Shown here piece by piece: positions 17,201-24,407 of a DNA stretch of 64,000 nt. This DNA comes from Candidatus Nitrososphaera gargensis Ga9.2 (lineage in GTDB: Archaea > Thermoproteota > Nitrososphaeria > Nitrososphaerales > Nitrososphaeraceae): positions 2,666,001-2,730,000 of the forward strand of contig NC_018719.1 in the NCBI RefSeq assembly GCF_000303155.1, given 5' to 3'. The notes beneath the pieces were generated by a model, which worked only from the letters and a program-made list of their open reading frames with translations, was not told the origin of the DNA and ran no database searches. Position numbers and translations under genes: made by a program. Numbering within the stretch: the first letter of the stretch is position 1; the number at the start of each line of letters is the position of its first letter.

Positions 17201-19008
17201 GCAGGTCGACAATCAACAGGACAATAAACCGGTGCAAGGAGATAGGCATAGAGGTTGTCTACGGCGACAGTGTTCTTCCAGATACGCCGATTGTAATTCG
17301 GAGGAAAGATAAGAGCATAGATATTGTTCCCATTGAATCCTTGATGCCTAAAACGGTGACTGCTTCTAGATATGTAGGTTTTGGAAACATTGAAGTACTA
17401 ACGGAGTCAGGCTTTAGCGGAATAAAATATGTCTATAGACACAAAGTAAAAAAGAAAGGATACAGGATACTGACAAGAAAAGGATTTGTTGAATGTACAG
17501 AAGATCATAGCTTGGTCGTAAATAATAAAGAAATTAAGCCCTCAGAGTTGAGGATTGGAGATAGGATTGAGTTAGTCCCCTTCAAGACACAGTCCCTCTT
17601 TGGCATTGATCCAGATTTGGCTTGGCTATTCGGTTTCTTTATTGCAGGGGGCACCTGTGGAACATATTATTATAGTCCGGCGTCAGAAACCGCATCAAAA
17701 ACTCTTCAGATAAAATATTCTTGGAAAATTGCGAACCAAAATGAAGCAGCGCTTATGAAAGCTCAAAGAATAATGCAGCAACATTTGGGATTAGAAACTA
17801 ATGTTATAGATACTCGTAAAAGCTCTGCAACATACGCTCTTGTCCCAAGAAAGGAGATCAAGATGCTGGTTGACTATTTCAGACTCTTGTGTTATCGGGG
17901 CTCAAACAAGGCAATACCTCAATGCATATTGAATGCCAATATTGAAGCAAAGAAGGCGTTTATTGAAGGGCTAATGGTTGGAGATGGCAACATGGATGAA
18001 AATGGTCTAGTAACCCTTGATCAAATACATAAGACAGTATCGGCGGGAGTGGTTGCAATTTTAGAGGAATTAGGAATGGAGTATTCTCTTCAAATTAGAG
18101 ATGATAAGACTAATGTCTGTAGAATTAGGATAATCAAAGATGCATCTGACAAGCGAATAAAGCAAGCGGATATTATAAAGAAAATTGAAGTCTTTGAAAT
18201 AGACGACTATGTATACGACCTAGAAACTGAGAATCACCACTTTTGTGGTGGTATAGGTAATGTTTTGTTGCATAATACTGACTCGCTCTTTTTGAAGAAC
18301 CCATCGCCCACCGCAATAGACGAAGTGGCAGCGTGGGCGCGCAACACCCTTGGAGTCGATCTAGAGATAGACAAGCAATACAGGTACGTCGTTTTCAGCG
18401 ACCTGAAAAAGAACTACCTTGGAGTGCTATCAGACGGGACTGTGGATGTCAAGGGCCTGACAGGCAAAAAGTCGCACACGCCACCTTTCATCAGGAAGGC
18501 GTTCTATGACATCTTGGCGATACTTGGCAGGGTCAACTCTGAGAAAGATTTCGAGTCTGCGAAGGAGAGCATCAAGAACGTCATCCTGCAAAACGCCAAG
18601 AATTTAGAGGCGCGCAAGATCCCACTTGAAGACCTGAGCTTTAATGTCACCATAAACAAGTCGCTGAGCACGTACGGCAAAAAGACCGGGGCCAAGACCG
18701 TGGACGGCAGGAGCACCGATACGTACAAGGGGCTCCCGCAGCACATTAAGGCGGCCAAGATGCTGGTGGATGCAAACAAGCGCGAGATCCGCGCCGGCGA
18801 CGTGATTTCATATGTGAAAATAAAGAATGGCGAAGGTGTCAAGCCGGTAGAGCTGGCCAAGCCTGAAGAGATCGACACTGAGAAATACCTTGAGACAATG
18901 GAGTCGACGTTTGAGCAGGTGCTCTCTGCGCTCAACTTTGACTTCAAGTCCGTGCTTGGCAAGCCGCGGCAGCAGAGCCTCGACGAGCTTTTCTGGAGCA
19001 GGTCTTGA
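14254..19008 (+). CDS. polB: Family B DNA polymerase precursor containing two inteins
   Basis: Replicative/repair DNA polymerase B; the 1584-residue precursor leaves about 890 residues after removal of two inteins (358 and 336 residues). Exonuclease motifs are VAVDIEVE (Exo I), TFNGDDFDLPYLYAR (Exo II) and YCLKDADLTYRL (Exo III). Polymerase motifs are DFASLYPS (A), KVILNASYG (B) and YGD-TDS (C), the last split by intein 2. A KKSHTPPF segment lies after motif C. The start is TTG at 14254 with an AGGAG-like ribosome site about 10 nt upstream, inside the end of tnpB. The native promoter is therefore probably displaced or lies in the transposon end. The two inteins are clearly AT-richer than the exteins. 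Confidence 0.96.
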   Translation: MAQQDFVPDRRKRLDDLPELPEGRPALLLSAVYSGEEKKVYLKFYDPKDNVIYHWRDRTDHKPYCYTKMQFAEQAELVAQKETKYTLEQVKKRDIIIDKEIDVLKVLAPDPLSIGGTDNSFREKVTSWECYDIATEILTKEGGWKSYYQLQDDEVVATYNATTRKFEWQQIETKVDYDYSGDMYGLHAKTIDFLVTPNHRIFLWNERGDVKCMLAKELYEQQEQLRPNYRPFPFGWSIHKSAESGFDGDADIDRFTLPQSSWRCSEVDIPLEEFVEFLGWFIAEGGVGGLGNETYINLILSTDKDPWQRLKHMIESWGMKVWTKNNNDTHSTMIIFSSKDLADWIRANCYTCSIHRSHYKRVPAAIKNLPTRYLKIFLKNLFLGDGFLRDGDSGQLRTTSEALADDIQEIACKCGYSATIKQKPAIVDNRGWQFAESYVVTLSTHRTVTSPNQRITKQQYVGKVWCVKVPNGIVYVRRNKKPYWCGNSDIKYHENYLYDRSLIPGLYYMRKGEQITPFEYPISEKVQFALKSLLWDKIKEAGESGKEYRQYITNWANLLNQPIPELKRVAVDIEVETEEGRMPNPRDHDKRVTAVGFVASDGFRKVLVLANNTPNNGEPLIPEAEPCSTEKELLEKAFRIINKYPIVITFNGDDFDLPYLYARSQDSRIDPNGVAIPKDKVPIMVKKESFIKHGMQAEPVGIRHGIHIDLYRTFDNRSIQIYAFSRAYTEHTLNAICEALLNDSKIEFEGDIADLPIQKLAEYCLKDADLTYRLTSFNDNLLMRLLVVISRIGRLSVDDIARFGVNQWIRGILYYEHRQRNELIPSRSELEAKGSASTTAVIKEKKYRGGEVVEPTAGIHFNVVVLDFASLYPSIIKVHNLSYETINCPHEDCRENKVEGTTHWVCKRKKGLTSLLIGSLRDLRVNYYKYLAKDKTLPPQERQLYNVVSQAIKVILNASYGVMGAEIFPLYCLPVADATAALGRSTINRTINRCKEIGIEVVYGDSVLPDTPIVIRRKDKSIDIVPIESLMPKTVTASRYVGFGNIEVLTESGFSGIKYVYRHKVKKKGYRILTRKGFVECTEDHSLVVNNKEIKPSELRIGDRIELVPFKTQSLFGIDPDLAWLFGFFIAGGTCGTYYYSPASETASKTLQIKYSWKIANQNEAALMKAQRIMQQHLGLETNVIDTRKSSATYALVPRKEIKMLVDYFRLLCYRGSNKAIPQCILNANIEAKKAFIEGLMVGDGNMDENGLVTLDQIHKTVSAGVVAILEELGMEYSLQIRDDKTNVCRIRIIKDASDKRIKQADIIKKIEVFEIDDYVYDLETENHHFCGGIGNVLLHNTDSLFLKNPSPTAIDEVAAWARNTLGVDLEIDKQYRYVVFSDLKKNYLGVLSDGTVDVKGLTGKKSHTPPFIRKAFYDILAILGRVNSEKDFESAKESIKNVILQNAKNLEARKIPLEDLSFNVTINKSLSTYGKKTGAKTVDGRSTDTYKGLPQHIKAAKMLVDANKREIRAGDVISYVKIKNGEGVKPVELAKPEEIDTEKYLETMESTFEQVLSALNFDFKSVLGKPRQQSLDELFWSRS
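14641..15714 (+). other. Intein 1 in PolB, N-terminal domain insertion, with LAGLIDADG endonuclease
   Basis: 358 residues between extein residues ..VTSWE and SDIKYHENY... It starts with Cys (CYDIATEILTKEGGWK), has a block B histidine in LVTPNHRIF, and ends RRNKKPYWCGN before a +1 Ser. The penultimate residue is Gly instead of the usual His. Two homing-endonuclease motifs are intact: FLGWFIAEGG and LKNLFLGDGF. The insertion lies in the N-terminal domain at the segment equivalent to the D-I-x-x-x-x-x-Y-L-x-D stretch of archaeal PolB, not in polymerase motifs A, B or C where most PolB inteins sit. Confidence 0.92.
17269..18276 (+). other. Intein 2 in PolB, at motif C (YGD/TDS), endonuclease probably defective
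   Basis: 336 residues inserted exactly between YGD and TDS of polymerase motif C, the classic pol-c site. It begins with Ser (SVLPDTPIVIRR), has block B CTEDHSLV and ends GNVLLHN before a +1 Thr, so the splicing residues look complete. Of the two endonuclease motifs, the second (FIEGLMVGDGN) keeps its aspartate. The first reads LFGFFIAGGT, with Gly (codon 17647-17649) where the acidic catalytic residue is expected. The homing activity is probably lost while splicing is kept, as it must be for the polymerase to function. Confidence 0.92.
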
Positions 19009-19038
19009 TGTATCGATGAGCAAGGGCCGCTTTTGCAG

Positions 19039-20736
19039 CTAGGAACCTTGCAGTAGGTTTTGCTCTTCTTCGGGCAGCAGCGTCGTGCTCCCTCCTCCTA
19101 TTTTGACCAGCTCGTTAACGACACTCGACACATGCATCACGGCTTCGCCTTCCTTGTTGTGTGCGTACTGCAAATCTTTGTAAAGGTTCAGCCGGTCTTC
19201 ATGCCGCGCTATGGCTTCGTCGGCTCCCTTGAAAAAGTGAAGCGTCATCCCAGTCACGTACTTGAGCGCAAGCAGGGCCGGCGGCCGGGCCCATACTGGA
19301 AGTACCTTTAGTATCCTTGGCGCTTCTCTGTTTATCAGGCTGATAGAGTGCCGAGTGGCTTTTAGGATCAGCTCTTGCCTGAGTGGCGTGTACTCGGGCG
19401 CCCACTTTGCCGCGTTCTTGAGCATCGCCCTGAGCGGCATGAGAGGGAACACCCAGACAAACACGTTGTGGTGCTTTATCCTATCGATAAACTCAATGCT
19501 TCTTATGACGTCCTGCTCGGTCTCTTTTGGCAGGCCGGTCATCATTGATGCAACCGTGAACCAGTGGTTATCGTCCAAGATGCCAAGCGCATCGTCGATC
19601 ACGTCGGGCCACTCTTCGATAGTGTAGGGCTTGACCTTGCCTGGCATAATATTTTGGACCAGCCGCGGGCTCACTGTTTCAAGGCCGGTCTCGACATACC
19701 CGGGATGCTTTTTGTCCAGCTCCATTATTTCAGACATTGCCTTGACTGTCTTGGGGGCAGACTTGATAGTCGAACACGCAAAAAAGTCAGTCGCCACTTG
19801 CCTGACGCCGGGGAATTTCTTGACCGACGTAAATAGGTCAACTATGGCTTCGTGGTTCACCTCAAAGCTTCCAAGCTTGCGCCCGTAAAACAGCGCGTCT
19901 TCAGAGTGGAGCTCTATCCGCCTGATTCCGTGCCTGACCTCTATCTCCACTTCCTTCAGGATGTTTTCCTTGGGTATGCTGCCGAAAAACAGGAGGTCTG
20001 GCGTGCAGAACTGGCAGCCGCGCCCGCAGCCGCGAGTGATTTCCACGACGCCGCCGGTTGACGGCCCCCTGATGATCGGGACCTTGTCAGAGCGCAAAGG
20101 CTTGCCTGACGCTGCCCGCTCTGGCAGGACCGCCTCGCCCTTGACTGCGCTTTCAAAAAGCGGGCCGGCTATTGATTCTGCTTCTCCAGAGACGAGGCAG
20201 TCGATGCCCCATTCCTTGAACATCTCTGGGTGCTCTTCCAGCTGCCAAATGCCGGGGCCCCCGATTATCAACTTGGAATTGTACCTCTTTAAAAGCGGAT
20301 TTTTGATAATGTCGCCAAAGGCTGCAGCCGTATATGACGGGGCTGGCCACCAGTTGATCAGGCGGAACAGGCATGCGTTCAGCTGCGACACTGCAGAATA
20401 GCCCAGTGGGTCGTGCACGGTCAGGCCTATTGCCTTGGTCTCTGGGCCTATTGCCCTGTCCAGCTTTCTAGGGTCGGCAATGATAACTTCGTCTTTCGTA
20501 AAGCCGTATTCTAGGAGTGCAGCTTCTATTTTTCGGAGCGAATATGGGGCGAACTTTAGCCGGCCTTCGTCATCGCTCTGCGTCGGGAAAAAGATGTTTT
20601 CCATTATCTCCCTGCTGTACGGCATCTTTGGGTAGTTTGAGGGGATGCAGCCCAGAAAGCCTATCCAGTTAGAGTGGCGAAAATCGCTTACCGCCGTCTT
20701 GCTGCCAGAAAGAACAATCTTGTACCCACTGGACAA
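19039..20736 (-). CDS. B12-binding-type radical SAM protein, function unknown
   Basis: The 565-residue protein has an N-terminal half resembling a cobalamin-binding domain (residues about 80-200, with IIGGPGIWQ and CLVSGEAES) and a radical SAM cluster motif C-G-R-G-C-Q-F-C (C237, C241, C244) followed by an Elp3-like TIM barrel. It belongs to the broad family of B12-dependent radical SAM enzymes that methylate or rearrange unactivated carbons; the substrate cannot be read from sequence. It starts at TTG 20736, with a cttataaaatt TATA box centred about 28 nt upstream, so it is leaderless. It is divergent from the ureohydrolase gene. Confidence 0.85.
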   Translation of the reverse strand: MSSGYKIVLSGSKTAVSDFRHSNWIGFLGCIPSNYPKMPYSREIMENIFFPTQSDDEGRLKFAPYSLRKIEAALLEYGFTKDEVIIADPRKLDRAIGPETKAIGLTVHDPLGYSAVSQLNACLFRLINWWPAPSYTAAAFGDIIKNPLLKRYNSKLIIGGPGIWQLEEHPEMFKEWGIDCLVSGEAESIAGPLFESAVKGEAVLPERAASGKPLRSDKVPIIRGPSTGGVVEITRGCGRGCQFCTPDLLFFGSIPKENILKEVEIEVRHGIRRIELHSEDALFYGRKLGSFEVNHEAIVDLFTSVKKFPGVRQVATDFFACSTIKSAPKTVKAMSEIMELDKKHPGYVETGLETVSPRLVQNIMPGKVKPYTIEEWPDVIDDALGILDDNHWFTVASMMTGLPKETEQDVIRSIEFIDRIKHHNVFVWVFPLMPLRAMLKNAAKWAPEYTPLRQELILKATRHSISLINREAPRILKVLPVWARPPALLALKYVTGMTLHFFKGADEAIARHEDRLNLYKDLQYAHNKEGEAVMHVSSVVNELVKIGGGSTTLLPEEEQNLLQGS

Positions 20737-20815
20737 CCTGCATAGAGAATGGTAGGAGGAATTTTATAAGGAATTTGTTGGCCGGCAGATTGGAAGATGG
20801 TATACGAGGAAATGG

Positions 20816-20867
20816 CTCTGCTCCTTGGCAGGCTAGCAGCTAGTTACGCCTTATCTGTGGAGCAGAG
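20816..20867. repeat. Inverted repeat in the divergent promoter region
   Basis: ctctgctcc (20816-20824) and ggagcagag (20859-20867) form a 9-bp perfect stem around a 34-nt loop that itself contains a small symmetric ctag..ctag element. The word gccggc lies on both sides. It is between the radical SAM gene and the ureohydrolase promoter, and could be an operator or a structured RNA. Confidence 0.6.
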
Positions 20868-20912
20868 GCCGGCGCCATAATTTATTATCAGCCCTCCACG
20901 CAGATTTGGCAG

Positions 20913-21863
20913 TTGGTAAAAGACATCCTGTCGCTCTTTACTGTGCCTGAGAGGACAAAGTCCGGCTACAGCTTTGCAGACACTCCTGTAAAGATTTCAT
21001 TCAAGGAATCAAATGTCGTCGTCTATGGCGTTCCGCTTGATATCACCACGAGCTTTGGCAAGGGGACGTCCAGAGGCCCGGAGGCAATAAGGCGGGCATC
21101 GGCGCGCCAGATCGAGACATTCGTGCTGGACGAAAAGGCGGACATTTACGACCTAGTCGGTATATTCGACCTTGGCGACCTAAAGCTGCCAAAGGCAAAA
21201 AAGATGAGGAGCATTGCCAAGGTTCTTGCATACCTTGATTCTAGCATCCCAAAGGTCGTCGCTTCGCTGCGCAATGACAACAAGATTCCAGTAATGCTGG
21301 GCGGCGAGCACACGCTGTCGTATTACCAGCTAAAGGCGCTGGCAAAGGAAGAGCCGGTGGTGATACACTTTGACGCGCACCGTGACATGAAGCCCGAGTA
21401 TGAGGGCTTGAAGATGTGCCACACCACGCCGTTCTACCATTTGATGGAATACATCCCCGGCGAGAACCTGATCCAGATAGGCATCCGGCAGGCAGACAGA
21501 CAAGAGGACGAAATAGCCGCCAAGAGCGGTGTCACCACCTTTGACGCGTGGCAGGTGCATGACGACATTGATGCTGTCGCGGATCATCTGCAAAGGGCGA
21601 CTGCGGGCAAAAAGATCTACATTTCATTTGATATCGACGCCTATGACCTGCCCTACGTGCCCTGCACCGGGACTCCGGAGCCATTTGGCCTCGACCCATT
21701 TCAGGTGCTGAAGCTGGTCAAGGCAATAAGCCCGTCGGCGCGCCTCATTGGGATAGACATGGTCGAGGTCGGCCTGAGAAACGGCGACTATAGGGAAGGC
21801 GCGCTTGCAACTCAAACATTGTACAGGATTTTGTCACGCCCCTATTGTAGGGCATATAGATAG
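20913..21863 (+). CDS. speB: Ureohydrolase, agmatinase-like
   Basis: Arginase/agmatinase-family binuclear Mn enzyme, 316 residues. All six metal ligands are present: H133 in GGEHT, D154, H156 and D158 in FDAHRD, and D240 and D242 in SFDIDAYD. Archaeal members usually hydrolyse agmatine to putrescine and urea; the loop YVPCTGTPEPFG differs slightly from the common A-P-G-T-G-T-P-E-P-G, so the exact guanidino substrate is uncertain. It starts at TTG 20913. A TATA-like ataatttatta about 30 nt upstream supports a leaderless transcript. Confidence 0.87.
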   Translation: MVKDILSLFTVPERTKSGYSFADTPVKISFKESNVVVYGVPLDITTSFGKGTSRGPEAIRRASARQIETFVLDEKADIYDLVGIFDLGDLKLPKAKKMRSIAKVLAYLDSSIPKVVASLRNDNKIPVMLGGEHTLSYYQLKALAKEEPVVIHFDAHRDMKPEYEGLKMCHTTPFYHLMEYIPGENLIQIGIRQADRQEDEIAAKSGVTTFDAWQVHDDIDAVADHLQRATAGKKIYISFDIDAYDLPYVPCTGTPEPFGLDPFQVLKLVKAISPSARLIGIDMVEVGLRNGDYREGALATQTLYRILSRPYCRAYR

Positions 21864-21953
21864 CTAGCCAAAGAACAGTACGACCGCCAAGATAGCAATG
21901 ATTCCAAGCCCAATCAAGTTTGCCTTTCTTGCAGTGTCCAATATAGCAAACAA
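21864..21953 (-). CDS. Single-pass membrane microprotein candidate
   Basis: A 29-residue minus-strand frame with a TTG start at 21953, encoding a short polar start (DTARKAN) and one membrane helix (LIGLGIIAILAVVLFFG), stopping directly at the end of the ureohydrolase gene. The helix-only design resembles small thaumarchaeal membrane peptides, but I cannot name a family and no promoter is obvious. It could be a chance frame. Confidence 0.4.
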   Translation of the reverse strand: MFAILDTARKANLIGLGIIAILAVVLFFG

Positions 21954-22371
21954 TCAATGCTTGTCGCAAGTAAAGTGGCTTTTGCAAGTATCCTATACTA
22001 CATTTTACCAAAACTCTGCACTAAACTAAGCGAAGATCAAAGGGAATGAGCACGGCAAGTAGTACACCAATTATCACAGGCATCAACTTCCGCATTTTTG
22101 CATTAACCTTTACTGCCTTTTCTTCCTGCTTGTGATCCACCAACCTCATCTGCATTACCATTGAGATGAGGTTATTCAAGAACAGGGCATAAACCACTAT
22201 CATAAGCTTGTCAATCAAAGTGAGGTATCCAATAGGTGGAAGCTGGTTTGCTGCAGTAAGATGTGCCGCAACTGCAGCAAGGAGTGTTGAAGCTGCCAAA
22301 CCTATCCGTGGTGGAAAATTCGTCGGGCTCATCCAAAATGCAAGCATTGCAATAGTAGTGATTATGATTAT

Positions 22372-23700
22372 CAGTACCTGGCAATTAGCCACCATCAATT
22401 ATAACTGACCTGCTGTTTTTGATCTGTACCGAGTACACCGCGCCGTATTTCTGCTCCAGTCCCAGCCGCAGAAAAAGCAGCATATGAAAGTACGTAAATT
22501 CTGCATCGTATCTTCTCCCGTACCTTCCGCGCGTCGCCTTGCTGAGGTACTGCCACTTGATGTACACCCACTCATTCTGTATAACAAGCGATGCCAGAAC
22601 ATAGAGGAAGCGCAGTGCTGGACTCCTGGATGACGTCCTGGCCCTGCTCTTTCCCATCGCCCTGTATGACGATTCTATGCCAAATCTCCTCCGGTACTCG
22701 TCAAACATCCGCCCTACCGGGATATTGACAAGGCCTGCGGCATAGTACATGTACTGGACGCCGCGTTTCTTCCTGTACCTTTTCTTCCGGTATTTGGCAA
22801 CGGCATACAGCCTGAATGTGCATTTCTCGCCGGTGGCAGAATCTGTCATTTCGCAGTCCGGTACGACGAAACTATCCCTTCTTTTCCGGGTCAGTCTGGA
22901 TAACGTGCCGCCTTTCCTGCCTCTTGGAAAAGCGGCTATGATGTACGGGATACGCATGGAATTGAGGTAGCTCATTACAGCTGCTGTAAAGAACCCCTTG
23001 TCAAGGAACAGGCATTTTATCACGATGCTCGCCTTCTGTACCTCTGCAAGCAGGTACCTGACTACTCCAACCAGTGCTTCCCCCTCCCGGATGTACCTGG
23101 TGGCCAAGGTGAACCTCCTTCCATGGAGCATCACGTAGGCGCTGGCGTACGTGAAAAAGTGGGTCGTGCCGCTCCTGGCCCTGCCGCGTCTGACATCCCC
23201 CTCATTCTCAGGCTCGCCGTGGTAGGGAACGTCTGTCATGTCGATGGCTATGTCGACAGCTCGATTGTGCAGGGTCTCCGCCACCCTTTTCTGCAGCAGC
23301 CTGTTGGCGGCCGACTGAATCCACGAAATGTCAATCTTGGACACGTGGTACTGGACATCCCTCCTGGACGGGGTGCTGGCCAGAGTACAGCAGGCTTGTG
23401 TTATGGATGTCCCACCGGTACAGGCATAGACCACAGAATTTGCTATATCGACTACTGAATACCGCCTTTTTCTGAAATCGGCTGGCCTGAAGACTGGCAG
23501 CAGTACGTTTACTGCATTACCAAGTACTCTCTCATGTGTCAAAAAATGTTTGTCGGTAGGTTCTTGGGTAAATGTACCGCACTGGATTGGCAGGGTTCTC
23601 ACAAACCATGCGTCTCTGGTGGCAGCTTTAGCTGTTGCCAGGGACGCCCTTCAACAATCGACTAAAAAGCTGCTCACAAACTCGTTATTGCCAAGTACTG
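22372..23700 (-). mobile_element. Complete IS element, IS4-superfamily (ISH3-like)
   Basis: A 1329-bp element with 14-bp terminal inverted repeats (cagtacctggcaat at the left; attgccaagtactg at the right; one mismatch) and a 5-bp direct duplication attat at 22367-22371 and 23701-23705. It encodes one transposase on the minus strand and interrupts the channel gene. The intact ends, duplication and open transposase suggest a young insertion. Confidence 0.93.
22385..23602 (-). CDS. DDE transposase of the IS4-superfamily (ISH3-like) element
   Basis: A 405-residue transposase. The catalytic pattern is visible: first Asp in AIDMTDVPYHG, second Asp in CLFLDKGFF, and the Glu in a Y-x2-R-x3-E-x6-K signature (YRRRFGIESSYRAMGK) typical of the IS4 superfamily. 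It starts at GTG 23602 and stops 13 nt from the element's end. The protein appears full length with no frameshift, so the element may still be mobile. Confidence 0.9.
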   Translation of the reverse strand: MRTLPIQCGTFTQEPTDKHFLTHERVLGNAVNVLLPVFRPADFRKRRYSVVDIANSVVYACTGGTSITQACCTLASTPSRRDVQYHVSKIDISWIQSAANRLLQKRVAETLHNRAVDIAIDMTDVPYHGEPENEGDVRRGRARSGTTHFFTYASAYVMLHGRRFTLATRYIREGEALVGVVRYLLAEVQKASIVIKCLFLDKGFFTAAVMSYLNSMRIPYIIAAFPRGRKGGTLSRLTRKRRDSFVVPDCEMTDSATGEKCTFRLYAVAKYRKKRYRKKRGVQYMYYAAGLVNIPVGRMFDEYRRRFGIESSYRAMGKSRARTSSRSPALRFLYVLASLVIQNEWVYIKWQYLSKATRGRYGRRYDAEFTYFHMLLFLRLGLEQKYGAVYSVQIKNSRSVIIDGG

Positions 23701-24407
23701 ATTATCGGAAATATGGTCTTTAGGAATGAGGACAGCGGTGCACGCTCTATAGTAAAGGTGAATATATATCTGGCATAAGAGCCATCCGGATAGTCATGAA
23801 TAATTACTTCTGACCTGCTTGTACCAAGTGTCCAACCAGGAACGTTGACCAAGCTATCAAATCCACTTGCCGCGGTATCTGGGACAAATGTCAAATTTTC
23901 AATCGTTTCAAAACCCTCTATCTCAACTGTCACTTCTTGTTTGTCAAATGGATAGTTGCGAAAATCCATATTCTTCAGAAATGTTCCTTTGACCCGAGCT
24001 TCGTAGTAGTTTGGCTCGATGCGGGAAGGCTCAATTCTTGCATTCAGAGCATTCATAAAGTCGACTTTGGGCGGGTTTTGAACAAAGTCGACCTCCTTAT
24101 CATCTGAGGCCAACCAGTAGTAAAAATCAAGATCGTAAGATCCAATTTGCATGTCGATTTTGCCTACGTTGATCAGGTATACTCCAATTGTGTATTGTTT
24201 GATCGTAGGTGCTGAACTAATAACATCATCATCACCTTGAGCAAACGATTGCGTAAATAGTCTGCCAAATGTAATGTCAGCGATACTGACTAGTAAGAGC
24301 AACATCATTAAAGATCGCATAAGGGATTGGTATTTCAGCAAATGTCCAAGTCTTATTTGATCTGCTATATTATTGTTAGAGAACAATTTAGCAGATAAAT
24401 TGCAACA

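Larger units (their letters stand above)
22021..24386 (-). pseudogene. Pentameric ligand-gated ion channel (Cys-loop family) split by an insertion sequence
   Basis: Two minus-strand pieces form one channel. Bases 23701-24386 encode a signal peptide and the extracellular ligand-binding domain (FYYWLASDD, FRNYPFDKQEVTVEIEGFE, a WTLGTS strand). Bases 22021-22366 encode most of M1, then M2 (RIGLAASTLLAAVAAHLTAANQLP), M3 and M4. Deleting the element and one 5-bp target copy joins them in frame to a 343-residue protein with an M1 reading FPIIIIITTIAMLAFW. As in other prokaryotic channels there is no Cys-loop disulfide. The gene is therefore inactivated, probably recently. What the channel sensed is unknown. 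Confidence 0.92.

Noticed and set aside
14254-19008. A PolB with two novel extra domains
   Set aside because: Both inserts start with Cys or Ser, end with Asn before Ser or Thr, carry LAGLIDADG motifs, and leave continuous PolB when removed, so they are inteins.
22021-22398. Separate 125-residue membrane protein
   Set aside because: Its first residues come from the insertion element; it is the C-terminal half of the split ion channel.
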